NCBI GenBank assembly: GCA_014338405.1
Contig: JTDE01000309.1
Span: 201,685-265,684, forward strand
DNA length: 64,000 bases
From: Paragonimus skrjabini miyazakii
Taxonomy: Eukaryota; Platyhelminthes; Trematoda; Plagiorchiida; Troglotrematidae
Reading direction: 5' to 3'
The position numbers and the translations under genes were made by a program. The notes below the pieces were generated by a model. It was not told where the DNA came from. It was given only the letters and a program-made list of their open reading frames with translations, and searched no databases. Shown here piece after piece: positions 14,701 through 24,207 of the stretch. Within the stretch, counting starts at the first letter, position 1, and every line of letters begins with the position of its first letter.

Positions 14701-16779
14701 AGAGGCAAAACCCTGGCACGATTAGTTAAACTATGATGACCGTACCACTTTTGTATGAGACGTGTGCGCGGAGCTAAAGTAAAACTGCTTTGTCAGAACC
14801 GTGGGGCAAAAACAGATCTACAACGTTCTCTAGAGGGTAGTGTCATAACTTAAGGTGCGTTTAACTAGTTCCGATTGAATGGAACGTTTTGCATTCGGTT
14901 TATAACATGAAACGCTTTCTGTCTGACTTCGCTCCACCGTTTTACGTGTGCTTGCACACTCGTAATATGAAACTACTGACAACCAAATTAAGTCTGTATA
15001 TCTAACAGTGCTATCAATTTCACTCTGTCCACAACGTTCTGACTCGGTTGTTACCAAAGCCGTAACATTGGCATTTAATATTTCGAATAGTGATGCTTCG
15101 CGTTTAAATATAATTTTTGATGCCATACACCTATCCTGTTATGTTATTCCGTGTACGTTACCGAAGTGGATAAATGAAAGTTTGATATCCAATAAATGGA
15201 CACGATAAGCATTGAGTAAATAACAGATTGTTTGCTTACGTGTAATTGCACTACTCAATTTATTGATCACCACTGAAACTGCTTGCAGATTAAATGTTCT
15301 ACGCCCACAAAATACATGGAAGCTACACTGTACTACGACTTTCCTCGTCAACCTCCTACCCCAGTCAGTCAGAGGTTTACGTCTGTTTGTTTTTAGACGA
15401 GTTCACGTTAACATCTTCTGATCAATGCGGTAGGGTTTCCCAAATAGTCATGAATAACCCCAAAAATTATTCAGTTCAAACAAGCTAGAGACAAAATGGT
15501 ATCAAGAAAATCTTTCACCATCCCTTATACTATAGCAAAACTTGATCAGTAGTTCGTCGCATGATAATCACAGTTGACTGGCGTACAAGCTATGAGAAAC
15601 ATATGAGTTGATAGACTGTTTTACTGAAACAGTAAGTGTTTGTCAAATTCGAACAGCCGTATATCGTATTCCTACTGCCGTTGTAACTCCGGTATACACC
15701 GGTCAGAACTGGAAATTTGCAATCCTGGACCCAGATCATCTATCTCTACCAGTGAATAGTAGCTATGCTCTGCAACAATTAAGTAGTCGAGGTTTAGCTT
15801 AATGTACGGGAAATTAGGTACCAGACGTATATGACTCTTCAGCTGACCGAAACAAACCTGTATCAAATATCAGAAAACTTAAGATTTGCATTTGTCTGTG
15901 GTGGATAGGATAGCGAATTTGAAAGATAGCGAGGGTAGAGAAAAAGGCTGTGTTAATGGACATGAAACAATCTGGAAATATTGAGTCACTCATCGTTTCG
16001 TAGTAGCGAAGAACAGAAACAGACAAGTAGATATGAGTGGGACGGATCGTTCTTCCAGATAAAGACCATTCGTTTATCTGCTTCTAGTCTGGTGTTTCAC
16101 GAGCTATGTCATCTTTCGGCCATTTCACACTGTGGCGACAACGTGAAATTTTTGCGCCAACTAGGAAGGCTGTCTTAACCCATATATTGGAAATTTTTAA
16201 AAATTTTGCTCGTTGCAATAAAATATAACTCAATGAGTAATCTCACTTAACTGATGTTCAGAAAAAGAGTATTTTCATTCAAGCGTGTTGGTGTGAAAAG
16301 AAAGACTAGTTGAAAAAAAGAAAAAAAATAAGCCTTTCAGAGAATAGTTGTGCACTATAAAGCCAAATATAACTCACCATTAATGAACGCTGTTAACTTG
16401 ATTTACCATTATTTTTTATTTATATGCTTTACATGTTCTAATGAGAAAATTACACTTAGCAACGGAAATGCAATTCGACTTGCCCGTTTAAGCACGACCA
16501 TCAGCTAACAGATTTCATGGGAATTTTAAATGTTCAACGGTAAATCAAGTTTGGTTTCATAAAGGTAGATATTATTAGGTCCGATGAAGCATGACTAAAT
16601 TGAGCTAGGTATCATTTATTTTCAGAAACAAACCCGGATTTACAATCAACAATCAATATATGATGGATAGGTTTAAATAACAGAAACTGAGTTGCATGAT
16701 AAGCGTGTACAGATGTAAATATGGATAATTGTTCACAGTTCATAAATAATCATGATTTGAGACAGATTACGAAAACAGT
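8741..16779. other. Gene-poor AT-rich stretch
   Basis: Only short ORFs (up to about 104 codons) occur here, none recognisable. The 9820-10134 minus ORF has a hydrophobic middle but no other support. The 15,600-15,870 interval has overlapping open frames on both strands that could be an exon, but I recognise no domain. A purine-rich A run lies near 16,310-16,330. Otherwise nothing seen. Confidence 0.5.
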
Positions 16780-17008
16780 CAATAGTCAATACAACGTAAA
16801 TGGCTTGCAGTCTCTCAGGGTCTCCAGGTTCATTCTGAGGGCGCAAACGCGCTATTGTGATTACCAGACAGTGTTCATCGGATTGACGCCTCCTTTCGGT
16901 TTAGACGCCACTCGTCATACGTACCAGTCTGTGGGTATGGAGAAGGAGGCAAATGGTTAATGGAAAAATGCGTCATAACGAGCACCACTTTCTTATAAAC
17001 CACTCGTT
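16780..17008 (-). promoter_or_regulatory. R2 3' UTR with inverted repeats (end inferred)
   Basis: R2 3' UTR RNA is the structure its protein recognises to begin target-primed reverse transcription. Here a perfect 8-bp pair (GCCTCCTT at 16888-16895 with AAGGAGGC at 16943-16950) encloses a 47-nt domain. Further in, GCGC-AAAC-GCGC (16841-16852) forms a compact hairpin, and CTCAG/CTGAG segments at about 16,814-16,838 can pair. A 7-bp tandem duplication (GTCAATA twice, 16778-16791) lies near the probable end. I see no poly(A) tail and no 28S sequence, so the exact 3' junction is not determined. Confidence 0.6.
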
Positions 17009-20000
17009 CTATGTCATTCGCATATATGTATCGTAACACTTCAATGAACCAGCAATTGTAAGCAAGCAAATGTCTGAAACATCTCTGTCGGTTAAACCAG
17101 CTTTTCTCAGTTCCAAGCCAGATTTCTGATATAACTCACCCCTATCGGACAGAACGATGGGGGTGTGTTTCACTGCATTACTCTCCAGGTGGTTATATGC
17201 ACATACTTTAGCAATCATAACATTCGTGGCGGGGTTATCATACTTTCCCACCTTCAACTGCCAACTTTCGACCAATCTCCTGGAATTAACAATCGTAACG
17301 TCCATCACTAAGATGGATGAGCCACATCCGACCACCAAGTCAGGCTTACAGAACGTAGAGGAACTCGGGATTATTGGCTCAACAAATACTGAATGACCCC
17401 GAGCCCTTAATAGTTTACCAACCAACTGCACTACTCGATTGTGGCGGGCGCAGCGCGCATCATGAGTTACAGGACACTTCTGTAAAATATGTCCAATCGA
17501 CTCAGGGCATCCGCAGAGCCCACGGCAACGTACGTCCTCCGGGGCCCGACGGTAGCCCCGACTACTCCTGACCTTCGTGTTGAGCAGTCCTCCCCGCAGC
17601 TGCAACCCCCTAATGAACAAACGTGGAAAAACATACTTGGGGTTGCGCAACCAGTAAAAACTAGCTCTATCGACCTGAACGTTCATTAAGTCAGCACCAT
17701 CGTGCGTTTTAACCAGAGCTTCTCGCCATGCTTTGTCTTCCTCCAATTTGGAACCAACTGGCTTGCCGTACACAAAGATGGGGACGTTGGCAACCGCAAT
17801 ATCGGACACAACAGCTTTACACTGCACAATATTCGCGACTTCTAACGTGCCGGAATTCACCAGCCTTTCGCATTTAGCTCTCTGCTCCAACGGAATTGTG
17901 GTCTCAAGACAAGGTATCCCGAGACCATGGCCATCAATCTTGCTGTGCATAAAAGCCAACGTGGTGTCTTTAGGTAATCGGAGCCAAGTTCTTATCTTGT
18001 CACGGACTAATCGATCAAGCTTTTTCAGCGTATTTCTATGTGCATTTCCAACCACTAACTCGAACTTCAGCTTAGGGATCAAAAATTCTTTCAAAATCTC
18101 CAGCCACTGATACGGCTTCAGTGGGGCCTTCGTGAGATTATCTAACATATCAATTGCTTTCGCGGTCGACTTTACTGGCAAACGACCTTTCCAGTTGAAA
18201 TGCAAACCGAGATATCGAACTGTGTCATCAACCTCCATGCAGGGGATCCTGCCACTCTCTGTTTCATACTCGTATGGAAACAGAACCAAGTGTTTCCGTT
18301 TCCTGTCTTTCACTATGGTAAGCGTTCGGCATTTCGAGTTGTTTAGCTTCATTCCGGTCAGCCTGAGCCCTTCGTCTAAGCCTTCGAGCTTGTCTGTCAA
18401 TTCTGACTGGCTATTTGCAAAAAGTACCAGATCATCAGCATAGGCCAATTCCCCAGTGCATTTGCCATTCAACATAAAACCAACTTGAGGCTTGGCATAA
18501 CTCAGAACTTCATCCATAACCATTATAAACAGTGAGGGAGACAAAGGATCCCCTTGTCGCACCCCCCGACAACATTTAATCGTTGCGTCGTCCCACCTTG
18601 TTAGAGAGTCATTGTATAGGCGGGTTAAGTAGCGTACTAACGGGGGAGGTAAACCATACCTTCTAGCATTACGCAATAAGGTGTCATGAGACACGCTGTC
18701 AAAAGCTTTGGATATGTCAAGAAAAGCAATTGCTATGGACTTGCCCTCATCATGCATTGTGCGTAGTATGGTATGCAACAATGTGGAGGCTTCCAGACAC
18801 CCGTCTTTTTTCTGGAAAGCTACCTGTAACGAGGAGAACGTGACTCTATCGCGTACTCTTTTTGCCAACACTTTATGCATTACTCGCTGCAATACGGATG
18901 AAACAGCAATAGGCCGGTAGTCTGCCGGTGTGGCCGGTTCATCAACTTTAGGAACGAAAGTAAGTCTCGCAAGCGATAAACGAGACGTGGGTGTTTCCAA
19001 CACGAGCATCAGATTGAATAGTTGGGCCACGGCTTCGAGGTTCCATTTGAGGACCTCATTGGCCAACAGCTTATCCACTCCCGGCGCCGTGCCAGCAGCG
19101 TCTCGCAAAGCAATACGAACCTCCTCGCTACCCAGTGCAGCTACCACGTCCCACTCATGCCCTTTTTGGGCAACCTGTCTGCTATCTCGTTTACTTCGCA
19201 TTTCAAATATCTCCTTCCAGTAATCTTTCATGTTAATCGGGTATATCAATTCTCTTCTATACAAACTTGCCCACGACCCATCAAGGGCCGAATTGGCCGC
19301 ATCTTTTCGTCTAGTATGATACAGCCTTTGGATAGCGGCATAATTTAACCTTCTGATCATTCTTTTACTCAAAGCCTTGCGAAATACACGATTCTTTCGA
19401 ACTTGGAATTTCCATTTAATTGGAAAGCATTCTGCAACAATCGTCTCCAACTCAGAACGAGCTGCGTCATACGTCATACGTCCAAACTTGAGTTTACGAG
19501 CTATGACCAGTAGATCAGTGGACCTGATCCGCTGCTCACTGAACTTGGTCAGACTGTCAATGATATTATCAAGCATGTCACTCCGCCACCGCTCTTCCTC
19601 AAGCTGTTCAACATCAATCACTGTCACGTCATCGTCATCATCACTAGAGATATTGATAACCGTGTCTTCGTCCGAACTCCATTGAATCGCATCTTTTGGC
19701 TGGGAGACATCCCTCTGTACACCATGTTTACTAATACCTGACCATTTAGCTTTAATCAATCTCTTCTTAACGCCCTCAGCCGAACGGCCGGGGAACATGG
19801 CTGCCAGCTTCTGGTACAAAACAGCTTTCGAAGAAACTGACCCCATCCAAGCGTTCGCTAAGTTGACTAGTTTACGAGTGTCATAATCGGACCACTCGCC
19901 CTTCCTGCGCGGAAGGACTGCCAATCGTTCTGCATTTAGTACGGCCGGGTGCTTGTGCCTTTTGTGTTGTCCCAGGCCACGCTTACTTTTGAAAACCTCA

Positions 20001-20233
20001 CCACACGAGCATTGGAACTCACTACTCTGAGGTGCTCGGACACACTCATTCTCAGTCAACAATTCGACACCACCCACACTCACGGTGGTCGCACTGTCAG
20101 CACCACTGCGGTGTTGTCCTGCTACAGAGGCACAGGACGATACAGGTAATTTAGATTTCGGAACCGCATAAGTACTCACGGCGGGGAGTTGGCCCACCGC
20201 AAGTTTGGTCTGAGTCTTAGCTGAGCCCGACAA
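17009..20233 (-). CDS. R2 retrotransposon protein: DNA-binding, RT and endonuclease
   Basis: This 1074-codon ORF encodes the R2 protein, which binds the target, nicks it and reverse transcribes the element RNA onto the chromosome. Domains in order: one C2H2-type zinc finger (residues 75-95, C75/C77 and H90/H95); a Myb-like helix domain (about 108-165, with W114 and W164); an acidic linker (188-215); RT with fingers motif around 425-450, motif A D506 in AFLDISKAFDS, motif B 557-569 (GVRQGDPLSPSLF) and catalytic YADD 598-601; thumb; CCHC knuckle C903-C907-H915-C920; and a restriction-like endonuclease with RHN 930-932 and PD964-965 followed 12 residues later by D978. All catalytic residues I can check are present. 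The single N-terminal finger matches the R2-D type. The first codon here is TTG. The frame is open to 20269 after an in-frame TGA, and the first in-frame ATG is residue 130, inside Myb, so the true start is probably non-AUG. Confidence 0.97.
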   Translation of the reverse strand: MSGSAKTQTKLAVGQLPAVSTYAVPKSKLPVSSCASVAGQHRSGADSATTVSVGGVELLTENECVRAPQSSEFQCSCGEVFKSKRGLGQHKRHKHPAVLNAERLAVLPRRKGEWSDYDTRKLVNLANAWMGSVSSKAVLYQKLAAMFPGRSAEGVKKRLIKAKWSGISKHGVQRDVSQPKDAIQWSSDEDTVINISSDDDDDVTVIDVEQLEEERWRSDMLDNIIDSLTKFSEQRIRSTDLLVIARKLKFGRMTYDAARSELETIVAECFPIKWKFQVRKNRVFRKALSKRMIRRLNYAAIQRLYHTRRKDAANSALDGSWASLYRRELIYPINMKDYWKEIFEMRSKRDSRQVAQKGHEWDVVAALGSEEVRIALRDAAGTAPGVDKLLANEVLKWNLEAVAQLFNLMLVLETPTSRLSLARLTFVPKVDEPATPADYRPIAVSSVLQRVMHKVLAKRVRDRVTFSSLQVAFQKKDGCLEASTLLHTILRTMHDEGKSIAIAFLDISKAFDSVSHDTLLRNARRYGLPPPLVRYLTRLYNDSLTRWDDATIKCCRGVRQGDPLSPSLFIMVMDEVLSYAKPQVGFMLNGKCTGELAYADDLVLFANSQSELTDKLEGLDEGLRLTGMKLNNSKCRTLTIVKDRKRKHLVLFPYEYETESGRIPCMEVDDTVRYLGLHFNWKGRLPVKSTAKAIDMLDNLTKAPLKPYQWLEILKEFLIPKLKFELVVGNAHRNTLKKLDRLVRDKIRTWLRLPKDTTLAFMHSKIDGHGLGIPCLETTIPLEQRAKCERLVNSGTLEVANIVQCKAVVSDIAVANVPIFVYGKPVGSKLEEDKAWREALVKTHDGADLMNVQVDRASFYWLRNPKYVFPRLFIRGLQLRGGLLNTKVRSSRGYRRAPEDVRCRGLCGCPESIGHILQKCPVTHDARCARHNRVVQLVGKLLRARGHSVFVEPIIPSSSTFCKPDLVVGCGSSILVMDVTIVNSRRLVESWQLKVGKYDNPATNVMIAKVCAYNHLESNAVKHTPIVLSDRGELYQKSGLELRKAGLTDRDVSDICLLTIAGSLKCYDTYMRMT

Positions 20234-20345
20234 GTCGGACTGACCCCGGCGGGCGCCACGAGGAGGCGCTCAGACCTGCAACCACGACCCATTCTCCACC
20301 TACGCCTCCTGGCGCTTGACAGAGAGAGTCATAGTTACTCCCGCC
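20207..20345 (-). ncRNA. HDV-like self-cleaving ribozyme at R2 5' end
   Basis: All elements of the double-pseudoknot fold are present. P1 is GGCGGG (20345-20340) with CCCGCC (20253-20248). P2 is GGUCUGAG (20276-20269) with CUCAGACC (20214-20207), 8 perfect pairs. P3 is CGCC (20268-20265) with GGCG (20257-20254). L3 is UCCUCGU (20264-20258), and GGGG follows P1', so P1.1 can form. P4 is GUCCGA (20240-20235) with UCGGGC (20230-20225), closed by a CUUG loop. J4/2 contains GCUAAG, with the expected active-site C at 20220. J1/2 is long (63 nt, as in other R2 ribozymes) and holds its own small hairpin, CGCC-AGGA-GGCG. Cleavage is predicted just before the G at 20345. This ribozyme class processes R2 RNA out of the 28S co-transcript. 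Its 3' half overlaps the start of the ORF. Confidence 0.9.
20323..20345 (-). other. 28S rRNA remnant fused to R2 5' end
   Basis: Read on the minus strand, this starts GGCGGGAGTAACTATGACTC and continues three more bases (TCT). It matches, from memory, the universally conserved 28S segment ending 5 nt before the R2 cleavage point (TTAAGG/TAGCC). The match stops sharply at 20323, where R2 sequence begins, and does not extend past 20345. The upstream limit coincides exactly with the 5' G of the ribozyme P1 helix, 28 nt upstream of the canonical insertion point. That fits RNA processing rather than a random DNA breakpoint. Confidence 0.9.
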
Positions 20346-20353
20346 AGGGAGTA
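20336..20353. repeat. 7-bp inverted repeat across R2 5' junction
   Basis: TACTCCC (20336-20342, inside the 28S-derived leader) is followed by GCCA and then GGGAGTA (20347-20353, outside the element). The inverted repeat therefore straddles the predicted cDNA end at 20345/20346. It could be pre-existing target sequence, or a fold-back copy made when the cDNA 3' end primed on itself. Confidence 0.8.
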
Positions 20354-23300
20354 TAAATCAGTCCATGTGTATTAAAAAACAGTCGATGTTTTTCAGCTGA
20401 CAAATAGATTTGCCGGCAAGTCTTCCTTTCTTGTTCGCAATATTTTCAGAGTGTTAACACTAAGAGTCTTGGAGTGATGGACCCTTAAAAAATTTGCTTG
20501 TTCTTCTGCAAAATGTACTAAGATTTTTTAAAGACTTCCCTTATCAGATACACACTGTCATTTTGCTCCTCTCAATAAATGACAATACAATTGAACACTT
20601 TCAATCTTAAACTATCATGTCGTGCATATTCTTGCCCGCACAAATAGTCAGGCTTTTGCCTTAGTAGTTGTGAAGCAATCCTGATACTCCACTGGTCTTA
20701 TAAAAACCACGACTTAATCGCGTTGTCTAAAGTCTGGACAAGAAAATTTATTCGACTCTCAAAGATTTGAATAAATATACGACGGACAAAATTCTAAATG
20801 CTTATCAGTTTCGAGTATCTTCATCAGTAGGCACATTGATGCTTGGGATGTCACTTTATTTGAGACGTTCTTAAGGTTGCATTTTCCATTTTGTTCAAGC
20901 ATATCGTTATTGTGTATGTCACAGCAAAGAGAGACAACCCGGTAATTATTCAAAAACAGTTAGGATTTCAAGTCTTGATAGACATGATTAATGTGAGCTC
21001 ATTATAGGCGGTAAATTAATTGTTGTACTTTATTTGGAGGATTTCAAATTAAACTCAAACAAAATTTATATGACTGTGGATAAGTTCTTAACAGTACCCA
21101 GATTTTGTTGTTTCAGTAGGCTTGTTTTTTCTCACTTTTGATCATCTGGCGAGGACAGTACAGAACTCATTATTTGTTGGTCCTTTCTTTTCTACCTAAA
21201 CACCTAGCTGATGCAGAATCCCGGTGTGAAAGGACCTCTTACCATTTTCTACAGCGCCGTATGAAATCGAATTATTTTTTACTATTGCTGTGACTGCTGT
21301 AGAAATTTTAGGATCATTCAGGTTCGTCGAACTGGCTTACCTGACGTTATTTTACAAGTAACTCAGAATCTGTTAGGATATATACATTGCCAGTGCTGGT
21401 TCATGCTTAGAATTAATAATTGCATTTTTATGGGGGCAGGGATGCGGGCTTATTTGATTTGTCGAGCATGTTTTTCAGTTGCATATGCAGTAACAGCGTA
21501 GTCGGAGTATGCTTGCTGGGTACTGACATGAGAGCAGCAGCTTAATTTTTTCTAATCCTCCGTGCTTCCACAAAGTGAAAAGCTTTGAAGCAGCAAATTG
21601 CAGCTTACAGATGCTATCAGCATATGAACTCTGTCATAGACGAGAATGTGTGGGTATGAAGGGGCATTCGTCGGTATGTTTTCTGACCAGTTCCGCTGGA
21701 TTTCTGCAGACATACGGAAAATACTTGAACCATTAGATATATGGACATACTTAAGGGGACGTAACTGCATACAAGGAATATGAAACTCTCCAAAGATGAA
21801 AGCTGAAATTGTGTTACTATATCCAGAGATTTGTCCAATTCCCAAAATTTGTCTAAGTTTTGAACGTGTTCAGTTATATGGTGTCTTACCACCTTAACAT
21901 TATGACCACCACTTCAAAGTAAGTTTCGAAAGCTTTTGCCAATAGTGCGATTTGGATTACCTATTCATCTGACCGATTGTTCCCGCTCTCGTGCGGCACT
22001 CAGTGCCACAATTTTTATGAACAGAACTGCAGTTTTGCTGCCCTTATCAGGTCGCATTTTTGGGTGAAAACATGCATCATCGGTTGGCCACTCACCTTGT
22101 CTTCTCTGCACTTCTATCTTACCGTATAGTACAACAGCTTCAGGAGAGTGGGTTAGGACGTTCGTTCGATTGTTGGTGTTCATCGGCTTATTAATAGGTC
22201 ACCACTCGTTATTTAAGTAATGAACTTGTTTGATTAGACTTATCAGTAAGGAACGGTTAAACTTGAACCAGGCCTTGTGATGGATAGGACGTTCTAAGAG
22301 CATACTTCACGACGTCTGGCAGGAATATGTGGTATTTAGTATGACCATTATTTCAAGGCACGCAAGATAAATTAACGTCAGTTAACTTCAAGTACAGCAT
22401 GGAGCGTGATATTGTTGCCGGCGATATTGTCTCATGATCAAGGTTGGTGGCTTGGATGCATCTGCGGTATGTACAGGAAAAGCAAACCGTTCTTTGAACA
22501 GAACCGTCAGACTACTACATAAATTCACTGGACACACTCTCGCCAGTCTTAAACGTGTGACTAATTAGAAAACAAAACAATAAGACTTAGATGAAACGAT
22601 TAAAAGTGCAAATCGTACTGGATCTTGATTGGTACTCACAGCTAAACCAACGGCAGGCAAAGATTGACACCCAGTTGATATCGTACGCATAAAGCCGACT
22701 GCCGACAGCTGATCAACAGTACTTTGATGTACTTCAGAATTTGTAAATTGTGATCGTTCATCAAGACCTTAAACGAAGATGCAATATTGACGCTGCGACC
22801 TGTGGTCGGTAAGTGCCTTGCAACTGATGAGGCAGTGTTTCCTTTTCGTTGAGTGCTACTCACTGGTGGGTGGGTTATTGCAACTTTCAGATACCCTCGT
22901 AAATTTGAGCGAGTTATCTCTTTTACCCCAGTCTGAATATCTGCGGCACAACAACCAAACATAATAACGGTTCCCTATCGTAGGCTGAGCCAACACGTTA
23001 CAACGTGATGGAATTACTGCCGAAGACAAATGTAGGCATATGTTGCATGCAGTGGTTATCTGATTTTCTAAGAGGCACTATGCATCGCCGCTTTCCTTAG
23101 TACATTAAAAAGATAGTGGTTGACAACCATGTTATATTTATCGCTGTTTGAGCAAATAAACGATAACTGACACATCCATTGACTTACATGCAAGGCATCA
23201 CGCGAGCTCTTTTTGGATATAGTATATTTCCATGATGGCATCGACATCTCCTCTGACTAAACGTCGTCATGCCTTTTTGGCTAATGACTTTCCGTTTTAT

Positions 23301-23551
23301 GTGGAGAAACTGATTAACCGTTTGAAGTTACCCTGTAAACGAGAAAGCGTTCACCTAAGCTCTAAAGAGAGTTGAAGAGGATTTTGCGAATAGCTGGTCT
23401 CATTAATCAACTCCAGTCACTTCAGTTCAGTGACTCGACCCTTTCTGAAGCTGGAGTGAACATTTGGTGGTTTACACAATGTTGCACGAAGGTTCTCAGA
23501 GTTTACTCATTGTGTACTTGAAGAATTGGGTTTTGTTTTAGCACATCATAA

Positions 23552-23587
23552 GTACATCTTACGTACATCTTACGTACATCGTACGTA
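23552..23587. repeat. 11-bp tandem repeat, about 3 copies
   Basis: The unit GTACATCTTAC is repeated three times (third copy with one change, GTACATCGTAC), followed by GTA. It is short and has no associated gene. Confidence 0.9.
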
Positions 23588-24181
23588 GCGATCAAAAGGT
23601 AAACATGTACAACCCAAAGCTGATATTGGGACGTATATGAGTCTGTTAGCCCTGCTGAATATACATTGTTTAGTCAGGCGTTAACCTGCTGGATAACACA
23701 ATTGAATTTACTTGTATCACTCTATCGCATGACAGGGTACAGGCAATCAATAATCTCGAGTTATCTAAAATCTCAGACATCCACAAACTGTCACCTATTT
23801 CATTGTAATGCGATGATATTATTCTTAAAAATATTTAGCATACATGACGACGATTTAGGTTGGGTTCGATAATGTGGTTCACTAGGTAAGGTGGTTATGC
23901 AGTGATGTCCTGATGCAAAACATCCAGTTTTTTGGATTGGTTGCGCAGTTGAACTGACAGAACACATGGCATGTTTGTACGTGCGGTTTTTCTCGGTAGT
24001 TTGCCTGTAGCTGAAGGCTAATGTTTTCACCAATGGACTATCTTATGCTTAACAAGCTTTCTATAGCATAATTGTTCTTGTCAGTGACTCATTTAATCCA
24101 CTCGCCCATCCTTGTGGATGGATAAAGCCTAATCGGCACAATCAAGTGTAATGTAGTGCGTTTAAGACGTTACCGCTGTCA

Positions 24182-24207
24182 GTATTCACCACTGAAGAGG
24201 TGAATAC
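24182..24207. repeat. Perfect 9-bp inverted repeat
   Basis: GTATTCACC and GGTGAATAC are separated by 8 nt (ACTGAAGA). This is a simple hairpin with no adjacent gene and no T run, so no function is assigned. Confidence 0.85.

Larger units (their letters stand above)
16780..20345 (-). mobile_element. R2: Complete R2 non-LTR retrotransposon outside rDNA
   Basis: This is a minus-strand element of about 3.57 kb: a 5' HDV-like ribozyme, a single uninterrupted R2 ORF and a short structured 3' UTR. R2 elements encode a site-specific endonuclease/RT that normally nicks one site in 28S rRNA genes and copies its RNA by target-primed reverse transcription. This copy starts with 23 nt matching 28S rRNA immediately upstream of that site, but the sequence on both sides is AT-rich and not rDNA. 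The 5' end is placed at the ribozyme cleavage position, 20345. The 3' end is inferred, somewhere between about 16,780 and 16,885, because hairpins continue to about 16,812 and no poly(A) or 28S sequence marks it. The element is visibly more GC-rich than its flanks, and the intact ORF suggests a young copy. Confidence 0.93.

Noticed and set aside
16800..16812. AAGCCATTTAC on the minus strand resembles the 28S sequence just after the R2 site (TAGCCAAATG)
   Set aside because: Only about five contiguous bases match, which is expected by chance; it is not evidence of downstream rDNA.
17157..20149. Many plus-strand ORFs of 60-125 codons opposite the R2 gene
   Set aside because: They are antisense shadows of the intact minus-strand R2 frame; none has recognisable motifs.
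23552..23587. Short direct repeats as a CRISPR-like array
   Set aside because: The units are 11 bp with no spacers in a eukaryotic-type sequence; a simple tandem repeat. No CRISPR array is present in the window.
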